Positions 34,787-43,245 of a stretch of DNA of 58,163 nucleotides are shown here, piece by piece; position 1 is the stretch's first letter; each line of letters starts with the position of its first letter. Below the pieces are notes generated by a model. The model did not search any database, was not told the DNA's origin, and saw only the letters and a list, made by a program, of their open reading frames with translations. Where the stretch lies: the NCBI GenBank assembly GCA_937926195.1, contig CALEXZ010000138.1:1-58163 (forward strand), read 5' to 3'. Origin of the DNA: an uncultured Actinomyces sp. (GTDB lineage: Bacteria; Actinomycetota; Actinomycetes; Actinomycetales; Actinomycetaceae). The translations under genes and the position numbers were made by a program.

Positions 34787-35092
34787 CTACTTCGCGCTGG
34801 GGCCGGAGCCGAAGAGGTTGGTGTTGGAGGTCTCGGCGTCGTCGTAGGAGGTTGCCGCCTGGTCCAGCGCCAGGCCGATGGCGTCGAGGCTCGTCTGCAC
34901 CTGCGTCTGGGTCACCTGCCAGTCAGTGGCGCAGGTCGACATGGCCGCCGCCGCGCTGCCGGACCAGGAGTCCTGCAGCAGCGAGATGTCAGCGGCCATG
35001 GCGTCCACCTCGTCCTGGATGGTGGTCACGCGGTTGCGGGTGCGGGTCGCAGTGTCGACCACAGCCTGTGTGTCTACGGAGAACGCGGGCAT
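34787..35092 (-). CDS. WXG100 (ESAT-6-like) protein
   Basis: This 101-residue helical hairpin protein fits the size of type VII-secreted WXG100 proteins. The turn motif is Trp43-Ser-Gly (LLQDSWSGSAAAAM), with amphipathic helices on both sides. A YxxxE secretion-signal-like element, YDDAE (residues 83-87), lies after the second helix. ATG 35092 follows ribosome site aaggaagga. No EccC, EccB, EccD or mycosin genes are in the window, so the secretion machinery, if present, is elsewhere. A Cys at residue 54 is unusual for the family. Confidence 0.88.
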   Translation of the reverse strand: MPAFSVDTQAVVDTATRTRNRVTTIQDEVDAMAADISLLQDSWSGSAAAAMSTCATDWQVTQTQVQTSLDAIGLALDQAATSYDDAETSNTNLFGSGPSAK

Positions 35093-35269
35093 GGTGGTGT
35101 CCTTCCTTGGGCTCGGGGAGCGGCGTGCCCCGTGCGGGCACACGACCACGCTAGGAAGACCGGGTGGTGGTGGCCATCGCCCGCGCCCCGGCTGTGGATA
35201 GACGGGAGGCGAGGGTGGTGCGGGCGCTACCTGTGGAGCCCGGCCGGTCCCGCATCCCCGTGAGGCGCC

Positions 35270-36553
35270 TCAGAGCTCGCCTGCCCCGTCGTCGATGATC
35301 TCCTCGACGATCGGGGCGATTTCGCCGGTACGCGCCTCGCGCAGTGACTTGGCCTCCTCCGCCTTCCGGCGCAGGCGCTCGGCCATCTTCAGGCGCTCGG
35401 ACTCGGCCTGGGCCTGACGGTCCAGCACAGCCTCCTGGGCGCCGTGCGGCTTGGTGCCGAGGAGGGCGTCCAGGTCCTCGATGCAGGACTCCATCGAGGT
35501 GGCGTGCTCCAGGGTGCGGGATGTCTCCCGCACGTCACTCTCCTTGCCCGGGCGCTCCACCCGGGCGGGCTGCGGCCGGGCGGCCGCCGGCTCGGACCGG
35601 CGAGCGACGGGGACCGGGCTCACGCGCGCCGACCCGGCAGGCGTGGAGGCGCTGTGGGCGGAGACAACGGCGGAGGGGCTCGCGACCTCGGGGACGGAGG
35701 GGAGTGCCGCGGGCGTCTCGCGGCCGGGACGCGCGAGCGACGGATCAAGATCGAGGTCGCCCATGGAGCACAGCGTGCGTGAGCCGGGCTGTGCGGCCTG
35801 CGGCTGGGGCCCGGGCTGCGCTGCCTGCGTCATACCACGGTCGACGGCGGGGGTCTCGGTGCTGCCGCCACGGGCGGCGAGCTCGCTGAGCAGGCGCCGC
35901 CGCTCGGCCTCAAGGTTCTCGCGGGCCGCAGCCTCCCAGCGCTGGCCGAGCGGTGAGCGGAAGAGGCGCTCGCGCGCCAGCAGCCGGGAGACGATCTCCA
36001 GGCGGGCACGCAGGTAGTCGCCGACGGGGATGTGCGCGTACTCCTCACGCACCAGCTCGCGGTAGCGCTTGTACTCCTGAGGATCCACGGACAGTGTGCC
36101 CAGGTCCGCGTCGTTGAGGGCGAGCGCGTCGATGTCCCCGGGGGGGAGGTCACGCCGCTTGAGGTTGATGATGAGCGCGCACACGCGTTCGGTGACCCGT
36201 TCCGGAAGACCGAGCCCCACCAGGTCCTCACGGGCGTAGTCGGCCGACGCCTCCTTGTCCTCGCCGCCGTTGCGACGGTAGGTCTGCTCTGTGGCGGCGG
36301 AGAAGACACAGCCGTGGTACCAGGTAGCCAGCCGCATGACGTCCGGGCAGTGCGATTCGTCGGCAAGCTCATCCACCCGGGCGAGCATGTCGATGAGGTG
36401 CTTGAGGTTGTGGAAACGACGGTCGGGGCTCACCCACATCTCGATGAGGTGCTCGCCGGCTGCGCGCACCTGCTCCGCCGTCGCGCTCGCTCCGAGCGAC
36501 GTGACTGAGCGGACATAGGCGGGCAGGAGCCACTGAGGGGCGACGACACCCAT
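35270..36553 (-). CDS. HD-superfamily-like protein with degenerate catalytic motif
   Basis: This 427-residue protein starts at ATG 36553 after a ggaggc site. The N-terminal 210 residues resemble predicted metal-dependent HD phosphohydrolases: RRFHNLKHLIDMLARVDEL, ATWYHGCVFSA where the HD pair would be, and GGEDKEASADYAREDLVGLGLPE for the NE..SA motif. The second catalytic residue is Gly instead of Asp, so hydrolase activity is doubtful. The C-terminal half is a disordered Pro/Ala/Ser region ending in a highly charged helix (LKMAERLRRKAEEAKSLREA) and an acidic end. The WXG100 gene lies downstream on the same strand. Function unknown. Confidence 0.7.
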   Translation of the reverse strand: MGVVAPQWLLPAYVRSVTSLGASATAEQVRAAGEHLIEMWVSPDRRFHNLKHLIDMLARVDELADESHCPDVMRLATWYHGCVFSAATEQTYRRNGGEDKEASADYAREDLVGLGLPERVTERVCALIINLKRRDLPPGDIDALALNDADLGTLSVDPQEYKRYRELVREEYAHIPVGDYLRARLEIVSRLLARERLFRSPLGQRWEAAARENLEAERRRLLSELAARGGSTETPAVDRGMTQAAQPGPQPQAAQPGSRTLCSMGDLDLDPSLARPGRETPAALPSVPEVASPSAVVSAHSASTPAGSARVSPVPVARRSEPAAARPQPARVERPGKESDVRETSRTLEHATSMESCIEDLDALLGTKPHGAQEAVLDRQAQAESERLKMAERLRRKAEEAKSLREARTGEIAPIVEEIIDDGAGEL

Positions 36554-36769
36554 AGGGGAGCCTCCGAGGTCGGGACACAGGACGCCCGCCATAGTAGGAC
36601 TGCAACCTGTACGGCGGTTGGCCCCCGGGTGTTCCGATGACCACCTTGGGGCAGCCGGGGTCACACGGGCACACCGCGGCCCGTGGTCGCGAACCTCGAC
36701 GACGGCCAGCGCCGACGGCCGTCGCCAACGTCCCGCCCGGCGTCGCCGGCACGGTGCCCACCTCCTCGT

Positions 36770-36814
36770 TTTGCGCGCGAGCGTACGGTGATACGCCGTA
36801 CTTTCGAGCGCAAA
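36770..36814. promoter_or_regulatory. Long imperfect palindrome
   Basis: 36770-36788 (tttgcgcgcgagcgtacgg) and 36796-36814 (ccgtactttcgagcgcaaa) are inverted copies at 16 of 19 positions around a 7-base centre. It could be an operator, a small RNA hairpin or a recombination site. It lies in the middle of a gene-free stretch. Confidence 0.5.
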
Positions 36815-37000
36815 CCGATGAGTTGGGCGGGGTGTGGGGGGCGCGGGGCGGGGGAGTTGAGCTTGGTGTTGACCTGCTCCCGCAGGCGGCTCAGGACCGC
36901 ATCGACAACCCACGTCCCATGCCCGCCACGGTCCGCGGACCTTGCGGGCATCCCTGATGAGTCTCGGAGCACAACTGACGAGCGTTGCTCCCACGGTGTA

Positions 37001-37013
37001 GTGTGAGTCACAC
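37001..37013. promoter_or_regulatory. Short perfect palindrome upstream of the export operon
   Basis: gtgtgagtcacac is a 6-bp perfect inverted repeat around one base, the form of a dimeric repressor site. It lies about 210 bases before the lipoprotein start. The bound regulator is unknown. Confidence 0.4.
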
Positions 37014-37220
37014 GGCAGTGGTGGTGAGATCCTCGGTCACCTCAGAGGTCTGGCTGCTGCTGAGCGCCCCCGAACATGAAGAGGCCAAGGCAGTGACGAC
37101 TGGTACTACCACCGCAATCTCACGACAGGAGTTAAGGGATACCCCATCTCCCGGTACGTGCGCACCTGGGTGGAGCCCCGACAAGGCTGCTGGTGATTGC
37201 GTCCAAGGGACATTAGTTTC

Positions 37221-38174
37221 ATGATGTGCGTCGGATTCATCACGGTGGACACGAGGGCGTTGTTCAGCGTCCTGGTCACCACTGCGCTGGCACTTCTCGT
37301 CGTGGGCTGTGGGCAGCAGTCTCAGGACGAAGGGTTGTCCGCCCAGGACGTGTACGGAACCTCTGCCCCCTCCGGGGGTGGGTCCGCCGTGACAGCGGCG
37401 CCGGACTCAGGCGCAGCACCAGCTGCCGCGCGATCTCCCTTCGACGACTACTTTCTTGATCCCGAGCAGATGCGGATCGTCCAGCAGGCGCGTATCGCGT
37501 TGACCACTCAGTGCATGCAGGACAAGGGCTTCGAGTACTCGGAGGCCATTGACCAGACGATGAGCGCGGTCAGTGACTCGACCGCCGGTCTGGACAGCTC
37601 CACGTGGGGGCCTGCGGACCCGGAGCATGCCCGGAGCTACGGTTACCATCCGGAACCGCCCGCTGCGAGTGGCTCCCAGGACGCCGCAGCCTCATCATCG
37701 CCGGAGCAGCGGTAGGACTACATGGATGCGCTCGTCAATGACGAGAACACCGGCTGTGACGACCTGGCCTACGCCGAGCTCGGATACGACGACACGTGGT
37801 ACTCCCAGATCGCCACCTACGACACGGCGCGGTCCGCGGCGAACGAGTCCGCCGTGGCCGACCCCGAGGTGGTGCAGCTCATCGCGGACTGGTCCACGTG
37901 CATGGCCCGGAAGGGCTATGAGGCCGACGATCCGCGCTCGCTCGTCAACAGGTACGCGGACAACCCGCAGAAGGGGACGCCGAGCGCGGAGGAGCGTGAG
38001 ACGGCCGTCGCCGACGCCGAGTGCAAGGTGGAGACCTCATTCGTCGTCGGTGTCACCGGCGTGATCCAGCGCTACGAGACGCAGGCTGTCACCGACAACC
38101 AGGCCACGATGGACACGATCAAACGGCTCTCCTCCCAGATCTTCGAACGCGCTCAAGAGGTTCTGGCCTCGTGA
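37221..38174 (+). pseudogene. Lipoprotein of the export operon, interrupted by an in-frame TAG
   Basis: From ATG 37221 the frame encodes a signal peptide with lipobox VVGC (ALFSVLVTTALALLVVGCG) and a domain with TTQCMQDKGFEY, then meets TAG at 37713-37715. The same frame resumes at once (DYMDALVNDENTGCDDLAYAELG) and runs to 38174 with a second WSTCMARKGYEADD block. The two halves look like one actinobacterial lipoprotein family with paired CM..KG motifs. I read it as one gene with a nonsense change (CAG to TAG would be one step). Alternatives are a truncated lipoprotein plus a separate protein from ATG 37722, or stop-codon read-through. Its end overlaps the adaptor start (GTGA). Confidence 0.7.
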
Positions 38175-39625
38175 CCGAGACCGAGGCCTCCCGGTCCGAT
38201 ACGAGTGACGACCTCGGGCCGGCACCCGACGGAGGCCGCTCGTGGTTGCGTGGGCACTGGCTGCCCGCCCTCGTCGTCGTCGCAGTGGTCAGTGGCGCGG
38301 TGGGCATCACGGCCGGGCCCCTGCTCAAGTCCCCGGAGGACATCGCCGCCAGCGCCGCTGCCCCGACACCCTCGCTCATCACCGCTGAGGTTGAGGAGCG
38401 GGTGCTTGTCAACGCCGTCGACGTTGACGTCGAGCTCGTCTCCGAGCACACCATCGGCGTCGGCCCCACCGGGCAGGCCCAGCAGGGCGGCCCCACCGGG
38501 CAGGCCCAGCAGGGCGGCCCCACCGGGCTGGCCCAGCAGGGCGGCGACCGTGACAAGGCGGGCGAGGGCTCGCACACCGGCTCGGCGAGCGGGCGAAACC
38601 CCACGGCGGCCGTCATCACCGGGCTGCCCGTGAGTGTGGGAGACGCAGTGGAAGCGGGAAGCGCGGTCGTCGAGCTGTCCGGCCGACCGGTCATCGCGCT
38701 CACCGGGACCATCCCGCCGTACCGGGACCTGGTGCCCGCAGCGAGCGGCCCCGACGTGACCCAGCTGCAGCAGGCGCTCGTCGCCCAGGGGCTCCTGTCC
38801 GACTCGCAGGTGGACGGGGTCTACGGCCCCGCCACCAGTGACGCTGTGTCGCAGCTCTACAGCCGCCTGGGGTACACCGCACCGACGACGGACGGCGGGA
38901 GCGGTGAGGACGCTAAGGCCCTGCGCGACGCGCGTGCGGCCGTGAGGCAGGCGCAGGACGCCGTGACCGCCGCGGGGCAGCAGGGCGGCACCGCTGCCGC
39001 AGACTCCATGTCGTTGGCCACCGCACAGGCAGCACTTGCGGACGCGCAGGCCGATCTGGCTGACATCGAGGCTCGTACCGGCGTCATCCTGCCGCGCTCA
39101 GAGGTCGTGTTCGTCCCCGGCGGCAGTGCGACCGTCCTGTCCGTCTCCGGGCAGATCGGGCAGGAGGCCGCGCAGGAGGTCCTCTCGCTCGGTGCAGGAG
39201 AGCTGGTGCTGCGTGGGAAGGTCGTCGCCAGTCAGGCGGCGTCGCTGAGCGTCGGGGCGTCGGCGACCGTGGGTGAGCTCGGGGGCAGTGCGACCTGCCG
39301 CGTGACCGCACTCGACCCAGCGGACTCCGGACGTACGCAGGTGACCATCGGCTGCGACACGGACCTGGACCCCACCGCGCTCGCCGGGACGGTCACGGCC
39401 CGGATCACCCGCGCGACCACCGCAACGACCGTCCTGTGCGTGCCGGTCGGAGCGGTCTCCGAGAACGCGGACGGCACGACGACCGTGATCACCGTCACCG
39501 GCACGGACACCCTGACCCGGATCGAGGTCGTCGTCGGGCTGGAGGCGGACGGCTACGTCGAGGTGCGGCCGAAAGACCCTGGCGCACTCACCGGCGACAG
39601 CGTCGTCGTCGTCGGAGGGCGGTGA
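38171..39625 (+). CDS. Peptidoglycan-binding membrane-fusion (adaptor) protein of a MacAB-like exporter
   Basis: This 484-residue protein starts at GTG 38171, overlapping the previous stop as GTGA. It has one N-terminal transmembrane helix (WLPALVVVAVVSGAVGITAGPLL, about 27-50), a lipoyl-like half (ITGLPVSVGDAVEAGSAVVELSGRPVIAL) and a peptidoglycan-binding_1 domain (DVTQLQQALVAQGLLSDSQVDGVYGPATSDAVSQLY). A coiled-coil hairpin (ALRDARAAVRQAQDAV...ATAQAALADAQADLADIEA) and beta-barrel strands follow. This is the HlyD/MacA-like adaptor layout seen in Gram-positive exporters. Residues of GPTGQAQQG are repeated three times in the lipoyl-like part. It works with the ATPase and permease downstream. 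Confidence 0.88.
   Translation: MTETEASRSDTSDDLGPAPDGGRSWLRGHWLPALVVVAVVSGAVGITAGPLLKSPEDIAASAAAPTPSLITAEVEERVLVNAVDVDVELVSEHTIGVGPTGQAQQGGPTGQAQQGGPTGLAQQGGDRDKAGEGSHTGSASGRNPTAAVITGLPVSVGDAVEAGSAVVELSGRPVIALTGTIPPYRDLVPAASGPDVTQLQQALVAQGLLSDSQVDGVYGPATSDAVSQLYSRLGYTAPTTDGGSGEDAKALRDARAAVRQAQDAVTAAGQQGGTAAADSMSLATAQAALADAQADLADIEARTGVILPRSEVVFVPGGSATVLSVSGQIGQEAAQEVLSLGAGELVLRGKVVASQAASLSVGASATVGELGGSATCRVTALDPADSGRTQVTIGCDTDLDPTALAGTVTARITRATTATTVLCVPVGAVSENADGTTTVITVTGTDTLTRIEVVVGLEADGYVEVRPKDPGALTGDSVVVVGGR
38461..38541 (+). repeat. Three tandem 27-bp in-frame repeats
   Basis: The unit occupies 38461-38487, 38488-38514 and 38515-38541; the third copy differs at one base (gctggcc for gcaggcc). 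Each encodes a 9-residue GPTGQAQQG-like unit within the adaptor protein. The near identity suggests recent expansion and possible length variation between strains. Confidence 0.95.
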
Positions 39626-39632
39626 CGAGGCA

Positions 39633-40325
39633 GTGACGACGGGTGCGCAACAGCCACTCATCCGGCTCGAGGGCGTCAGCCGCCTCTACTCGGGCCGGGT
39701 CCCCACCCTCGCCCTCGACAATGTGACGACGACCGTGCTGCGCGGGGAGATGGTGGCCGTCGTCGGTGCCTCAGGTTCCGGGAAATCGACTCTCCTCAAC
39801 ATCCTCGGCACGCTCGACCGGCCGACCTCCGGGCGCTACCTGCTCGACGGGACGGACACCACCACGCTCGACGACGCTCAGCTCGCGGCCCTGCGCTCGA
39901 CGAGCATCGGTTTCGTCTTCCAGGCGTTCCACCTCATCCGTGAGCGCACCGCGCTCGACAACGTTGCTCTGGCAGGTCTGTACGCCGGCGTCCCCCGGTC
40001 CGCCAGGCGCGAGCGCGCCATGACGGCGCTTGAGCGCGTCGGGATGGCCCACAAGGCGCTCGCCCTGCCCAATGAGCTCTCCGGCGGTGAGCAGCAGCGG
40101 GTGGCGATCGCCAGAGCCGTCTGCACCCACCCGCCCCTCGTGCTCAGTGACGAGCCGACCGGTAACCTCGACTCGTCCCACGCTCAGGGCGTCCTCGACG
40201 TCTTCTCCTCCCTCAACGAGTCCGGAACCACCATCATCATGGTCACCCACAACGAGGAGCACGCGTCACGGGCCCGCCGTGTGCTGCGGGTCAGGGACGG
40301 CGGCCTCACCGAGAAGGCCGCATGA
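39633..40325 (+). CDS. ABC transporter ATPase, MacB/LolD type
   Basis: This 230-residue ATPase starts at GTG 39633. Its motifs are Walker A GASGSGKS (45-52), Q-loop FVFQAFHLIRERTALDNV, signature ELSGGEQQRVAIARAV, Walker B LVLSDEPTGNLD and switch MVTHNEEHA. The EPTGNLD form and short length place it with MacB/LolD/FtsE-type ATPases of mechanotransmission ABC systems, which drive export of peptides, lipids or antibiotics. Its stop overlaps the permease start (ATGA at 40322), so the two are translationally coupled. Confidence 0.93.
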   Translation: MTTGAQQPLIRLEGVSRLYSGRVPTLALDNVTTTVLRGEMVAVVGASGSGKSTLLNILGTLDRPTSGRYLLDGTDTTTLDDAQLAALRSTSIGFVFQAFHLIRERTALDNVALAGLYAGVPRSARRERAMTALERVGMAHKALALPNELSGGEQQRVAIARAVCTHPPLVLSDEPTGNLDSSHAQGVLDVFSSLNESGTTIIMVTHNEEHASRARRVLRVRDGGLTEKAA

Positions 40326-41551
40326 GACGCCGCACCGTACCTGGGCGCGTCTCCCTGACTGAGATCGTGCGCGAGGCCGTCGCATCGGTCTCCGGCATGC
40401 CCGGACGCTCCCTGCTCACCCTGGCCTCCACCCTCATCGGCATCGCCAGCCTCGTCGCCCTCATCGGCATCGCGCAGACGGCAGCGGGTCAGATCAACGT
40501 CGGCTTCTCCCTCCTGCAGACCACCCTCGTGAGCGTCCGGATGGACCCCGAGCAGATGACCGACGCCGACCCCATGGGCTTCCCCGATGACGCCACCGCT
40601 GCTGTCACCGCGCTCAACGGCGTCCAGTCGGCGGCGCTGTACTGGCAGCTCGACGCCGACGCCCTCGACCTCGACGTACGCACGCGCACATCGACACAGA
40701 ACCTCGCCGACTCCCTCGCCGTCTACGCCGCCGACGCCGGGGTGGACGACCTCGCCTCCTCGGTGCGCGCGGACGGTACCGGGTTCACCGACTACCTCGT
40801 GGCCTCCGGCTCCCGCACCGCGATCCTGGGTGAGCGTGCGGCTGAGAAGCTCGGCGTCGACGACCTGCGTGTGCCCACCACTCTCAGCATCAACGGGGAG
40901 CATTTCACGGTCATCGGTGTCCTGGGTGCGAGCGAGTCCGTCCCTCAGCTCAACACCGCCATCATCATCCCGAGCCAGACGGCCCTGACGCTCTTCGGGC
41001 AACCCACCACCCAGCACCCCGCCCACATGACGATCCGCACCGACGTCGGGGCAGCGGATCTCATCGCCCGCCAGGTGCGCTACGCCCTGCGCCCGGACGC
41101 ACCGTCACTGTTCATCGTCACCGCGCCCCAGGACTGGTCGCGGGCGACGGGCGGTGTCGAGGACTCCGTCAGCGGGCTGCTGCTCGCCGTCGCCGTCGTC
41201 ATCCTCGTGATCTCCGCGCTCGCGATCGGTACCGCCACACTGTCCGCAGTCAACGAGCGGGCCGCCGAGATCGGGCTCCGGCGCGCACTGGGGGCGCGCA
41301 GCCGGCACATCCACCTCCAGGTCGTGATCGAGGCGGCACTGCTCGGAGGGCTGGGAGCGCTCACGGGGGAGTCGATCGGCGTGCTCATCGTCGTCGTCGC
41401 CAGTGCCGCGCATGAGTGGACGCCGGTGCTGGATCCGGTACTCCTCGTGGCCGCTCCCTTCCTTGGGATCGTGGCAGGCATCGTGGGAGGACTCATGGCC
41501 GCCCGCGCCGTGTCCCGGCTTGAGACTGTCGACGCGCTGCGCCGGTCGTGA
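40322..41551 (+). CDS. ABC transporter permease, FtsX/MacB type
   Basis: The 409-residue permease has the MacB layout. One N-terminal membrane helix (LLTLASTLIGIASLVALIGIAQT) is followed by a large extracellular domain (about residues 50-270, with VTALNGVQSAALYW and INGEHFTVIGVLGASESVP). Three C-terminal helices make up the FtsX domain (LLLAVAVVILVISALAIGTATL, AEIGLRRALGARSRHIHLQVVIEAALLGGL, VAAPFLGIVAGIVGGLMAARAVSRLETVDALRRS). With the ATPase and adaptor it forms a tripartite exporter, perhaps for a peptide or drug. It converges on the histidine kinase gene 35 bases downstream. Confidence 0.93.
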   Translation: MRRRTVPGRVSLTEIVREAVASVSGMPGRSLLTLASTLIGIASLVALIGIAQTAAGQINVGFSLLQTTLVSVRMDPEQMTDADPMGFPDDATAAVTALNGVQSAALYWQLDADALDLDVRTRTSTQNLADSLAVYAADAGVDDLASSVRADGTGFTDYLVASGSRTAILGERAAEKLGVDDLRVPTTLSINGEHFTVIGVLGASESVPQLNTAIIIPSQTALTLFGQPTTQHPAHMTIRTDVGAADLIARQVRYALRPDAPSLFIVTAPQDWSRATGGVEDSVSGLLLAVAVVILVISALAIGTATLSAVNERAAEIGLRRALGARSRHIHLQVVIEAALLGGLGALTGESIGVLIVVVASAAHEWTPVLDPVLLVAAPFLGIVAGIVGGLMAARAVSRLETVDALRRS

Positions 41552-41586
41552 GGAAGCGAGCCACCAGTGGCAGCGCCCGTGACCGG

Positions 41587-43245
41587 TCACACGGTGGCAG
41601 CCGGGTCCTGTGGGCTGTCCTCCTTGTGCGCCAGCGGTATCTCGATGCGCACGGTCGCTCCGCCGCCGGGCGTCTGGAGCATGCGCGCGGTGCCGCCGTG
41701 GCGCCCGATGATGGCCGAGACGATCGCCAGCCCGAGGCCGGAGCCGCCCGTCTCCCGGTTGCGGGAGGTGTCGGCGCGGTAGAAGCGCTGGAAGACCCGC
41801 TCAGCCTCCTCCGCGGGCACGCCCGGACCGTGGTCTCGGACCTCGACGACGGCGTACGCCGTCGGCCTGCCCCCCTCGGCGGGGACGGTGCCCACTGCGA
41901 TCTCCACCGGGGAGCCCGACGGCGTGTGCCGGGTGACGTTGCCCAGCAGGTTCGTCACCACCTGGCTCAGGCGGTCACGGTCGCCGGTGACGACGACGGG
42001 CCCGGGCTCGGCGTCCTCGTCCCCGAGGGCGATGAGGGCGCAGTCGCGCTCGGGGGCCAGCACGCTCATGTCCGCCAGCGCCCCCGCGCACACGGCGGTG
42101 ATGTCCACGGCCTCGAGGACCATCTTGCGGCCCTCGTCCATGCGGGCGAGCTGAAGCAGGTCCTCGACCAGGCGCCCCATGCGTGAGGCCTCGGCCTCGA
42201 TGCGCCCCATGACCTCCGCCTGCCGCTCGGTGGGGACCCCGCCCATGCGGTAGAGCTCGCCGTAGCCGCGGATCGCGGCCAGGGGGGTGCGCAGCTCGTG
42301 GGAGGCGTCGGAGACGAAACGCGTCATACGTTCCTGGGCGACGACCTGGACGCTGAAGGCCCGCTCGTTCTGCTGGAGCATCTGGTTGAGCGCCCGCTGG
42401 AGCGAGCCCACCTCGGTCTCCTGGGGCTCGGTCAGCGGGACGCGGGCCGACAGGTCACCTGAGGCGATGCGCCCGGCGACCGCCTCGATCTGCCGCAGCG
42501 GCCGGAAGGCGCGGTGGACGAGGTAGGTGGCGGCCACGGCGCCGACGAGGATGATCGCCACGTCCGTGAGGGCGACGACGAGCCGTGAGCGCTCGACGAT
42601 CTCCAGCGCGTCCGACAGCGGCAGCCCGATGGCCACGACGCCCAGGTACTGGTCCGTCTCGGAGTCGCGCAGCGGCAGGGTGATGATCCGCCACGGGTGG
42701 TCGGTGAGGTCCGAGGGGACGGTGAACAGCTGGGGGTCGGAGATCCGGGTGAGAGCCTCGTCGAGGCTCAGGGGTCCCACCAGCGGGACGCCGTACTCGC
42801 GAGCCGTGTCGCTGTTGATCATGGAGCCAGACTTGCCGTCGAGGTACTGGGCCTCGACGTAGTAGGCCGACGGCATGAGCGACTCCTCGCCCGTGCGGAT
42901 CTGGGTGGCGCCCTGGGAGCCGATCGCCGCGGCGGTCGTGCGCAGCTGGTCGTCGACCTGGCTCAGCAGGTGCGTCTCCAGCAGGGAGGTGACCGCCAGT
43001 GAGGCCGAGAGCAGGCCGACGGTGAGCAGCGCCGTCGTGATGAGGGCCAGGCGCGAGCGCAACGGCTGGGCGTGCCAGAGGCGGCTCGCCTTGACGATCG
43101 GGTGGAACCGTCCCTTCTTCAGGGGGCGGTGCTGGCGGCGCGGGGGCCGGCCGGTCCACTGTGCGTGCGCCGCCGCCAGAGACGGCAGGCCGGGGGCGGG
43201 CCGACGCGTGCCCCGCGGCCGGTGGCTATTCGCCCTTGGGCTCAC
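41587..43245 (-). CDS. Two-component sensor histidine kinase
   Basis: This 552-residue membrane kinase starts at GTG 43245, overlapping the response regulator end by 20 bases. It has a basic N-terminus, TM1 (RLALITTALLTVGLLSASLAV, about 65-85), an extracellular sensor of about 135 residues, TM2 (VVALTDVAIILVGAVAATYLV, about 223-243) and a HAMP domain (RPLRQIEAVAGRIASGDLSARVP). The H-box is FVSDASHELRTPLAAIRGY with phospho-acceptor His316. N-box TNLLGNVTRHTP, G1 VRDHGPGVP and G2 GGSGLGLAIV follow. The organisation resembles TcrY/TrcS-like actinobacterial kinases. Its signal is unknown. Confidence 0.94.
   Translation of the reverse strand: MSPRANSHRPRGTRRPAPGLPSLAAAHAQWTGRPPRRQHRPLKKGRFHPIVKASRLWHAQPLRSRLALITTALLTVGLLSASLAVTSLLETHLLSQVDDQLRTTAAAIGSQGATQIRTGEESLMPSAYYVEAQYLDGKSGSMINSDTAREYGVPLVGPLSLDEALTRISDPQLFTVPSDLTDHPWRIITLPLRDSETDQYLGVVAIGLPLSDALEIVERSRLVVALTDVAIILVGAVAATYLVHRAFRPLRQIEAVAGRIASGDLSARVPLTEPQETEVGSLQRALNQMLQQNERAFSVQVVAQERMTRFVSDASHELRTPLAAIRGYGELYRMGGVPTERQAEVMGRIEAEASRMGRLVEDLLQLARMDEGRKMVLEAVDITAVCAGALADMSVLAPERDCALIALGDEDAEPGPVVVTGDRDRLSQVVTNLLGNVTRHTPSGSPVEIAVGTVPAEGGRPTAYAVVEVRDHGPGVPAEEAERVFQRFYRADTSRNRETGGSGLGLAIVSAIIGRHGGTARMLQTPGGGATVRIEIPLAHKEDSPQDPAATV

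Larger units (their letters stand above)
36554..37220. other. 667-base intergenic region without a supported gene
   Basis: I see no convincing coding sequence; open frames here have Arg/Pro-rich, low-complexity products and no family match. The region holds a long imperfect palindrome (36770-36814) and a perfect 6-1-6 palindrome (37001-37013). From about 36960 on the base composition becomes less GC-rich, consistent with promoters for the export operon that begins at 37221. Confidence 0.6.

Noticed and set aside
34787..36553. Type VII secretion locus
   Set aside because: Only one WXG100 gene is present; none of the membrane or ATPase components is encoded in the window.
36661..37011. Minus-strand open frame in the 36.6-37.2 kb gap
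   Set aside because: Arg/Pro/Gly-rich product, no ribosome site I trust, no family resemblance, and it covers the palindrome.
38461..38541. Possible CRISPR array
   Set aside because: The three 27-bp repeats are contiguous with no spacers and lie in frame inside an adaptor protein gene; no cas genes are nearby.
41579..41590. Perfect 12-bp palindrome gtgaccggtcac between the exporter permease and histidine kinase genes
   Set aside because: It overlaps the kinase stop codon in a convergent junction. It is short and GC-rich, likely chance or part of a weak terminator.
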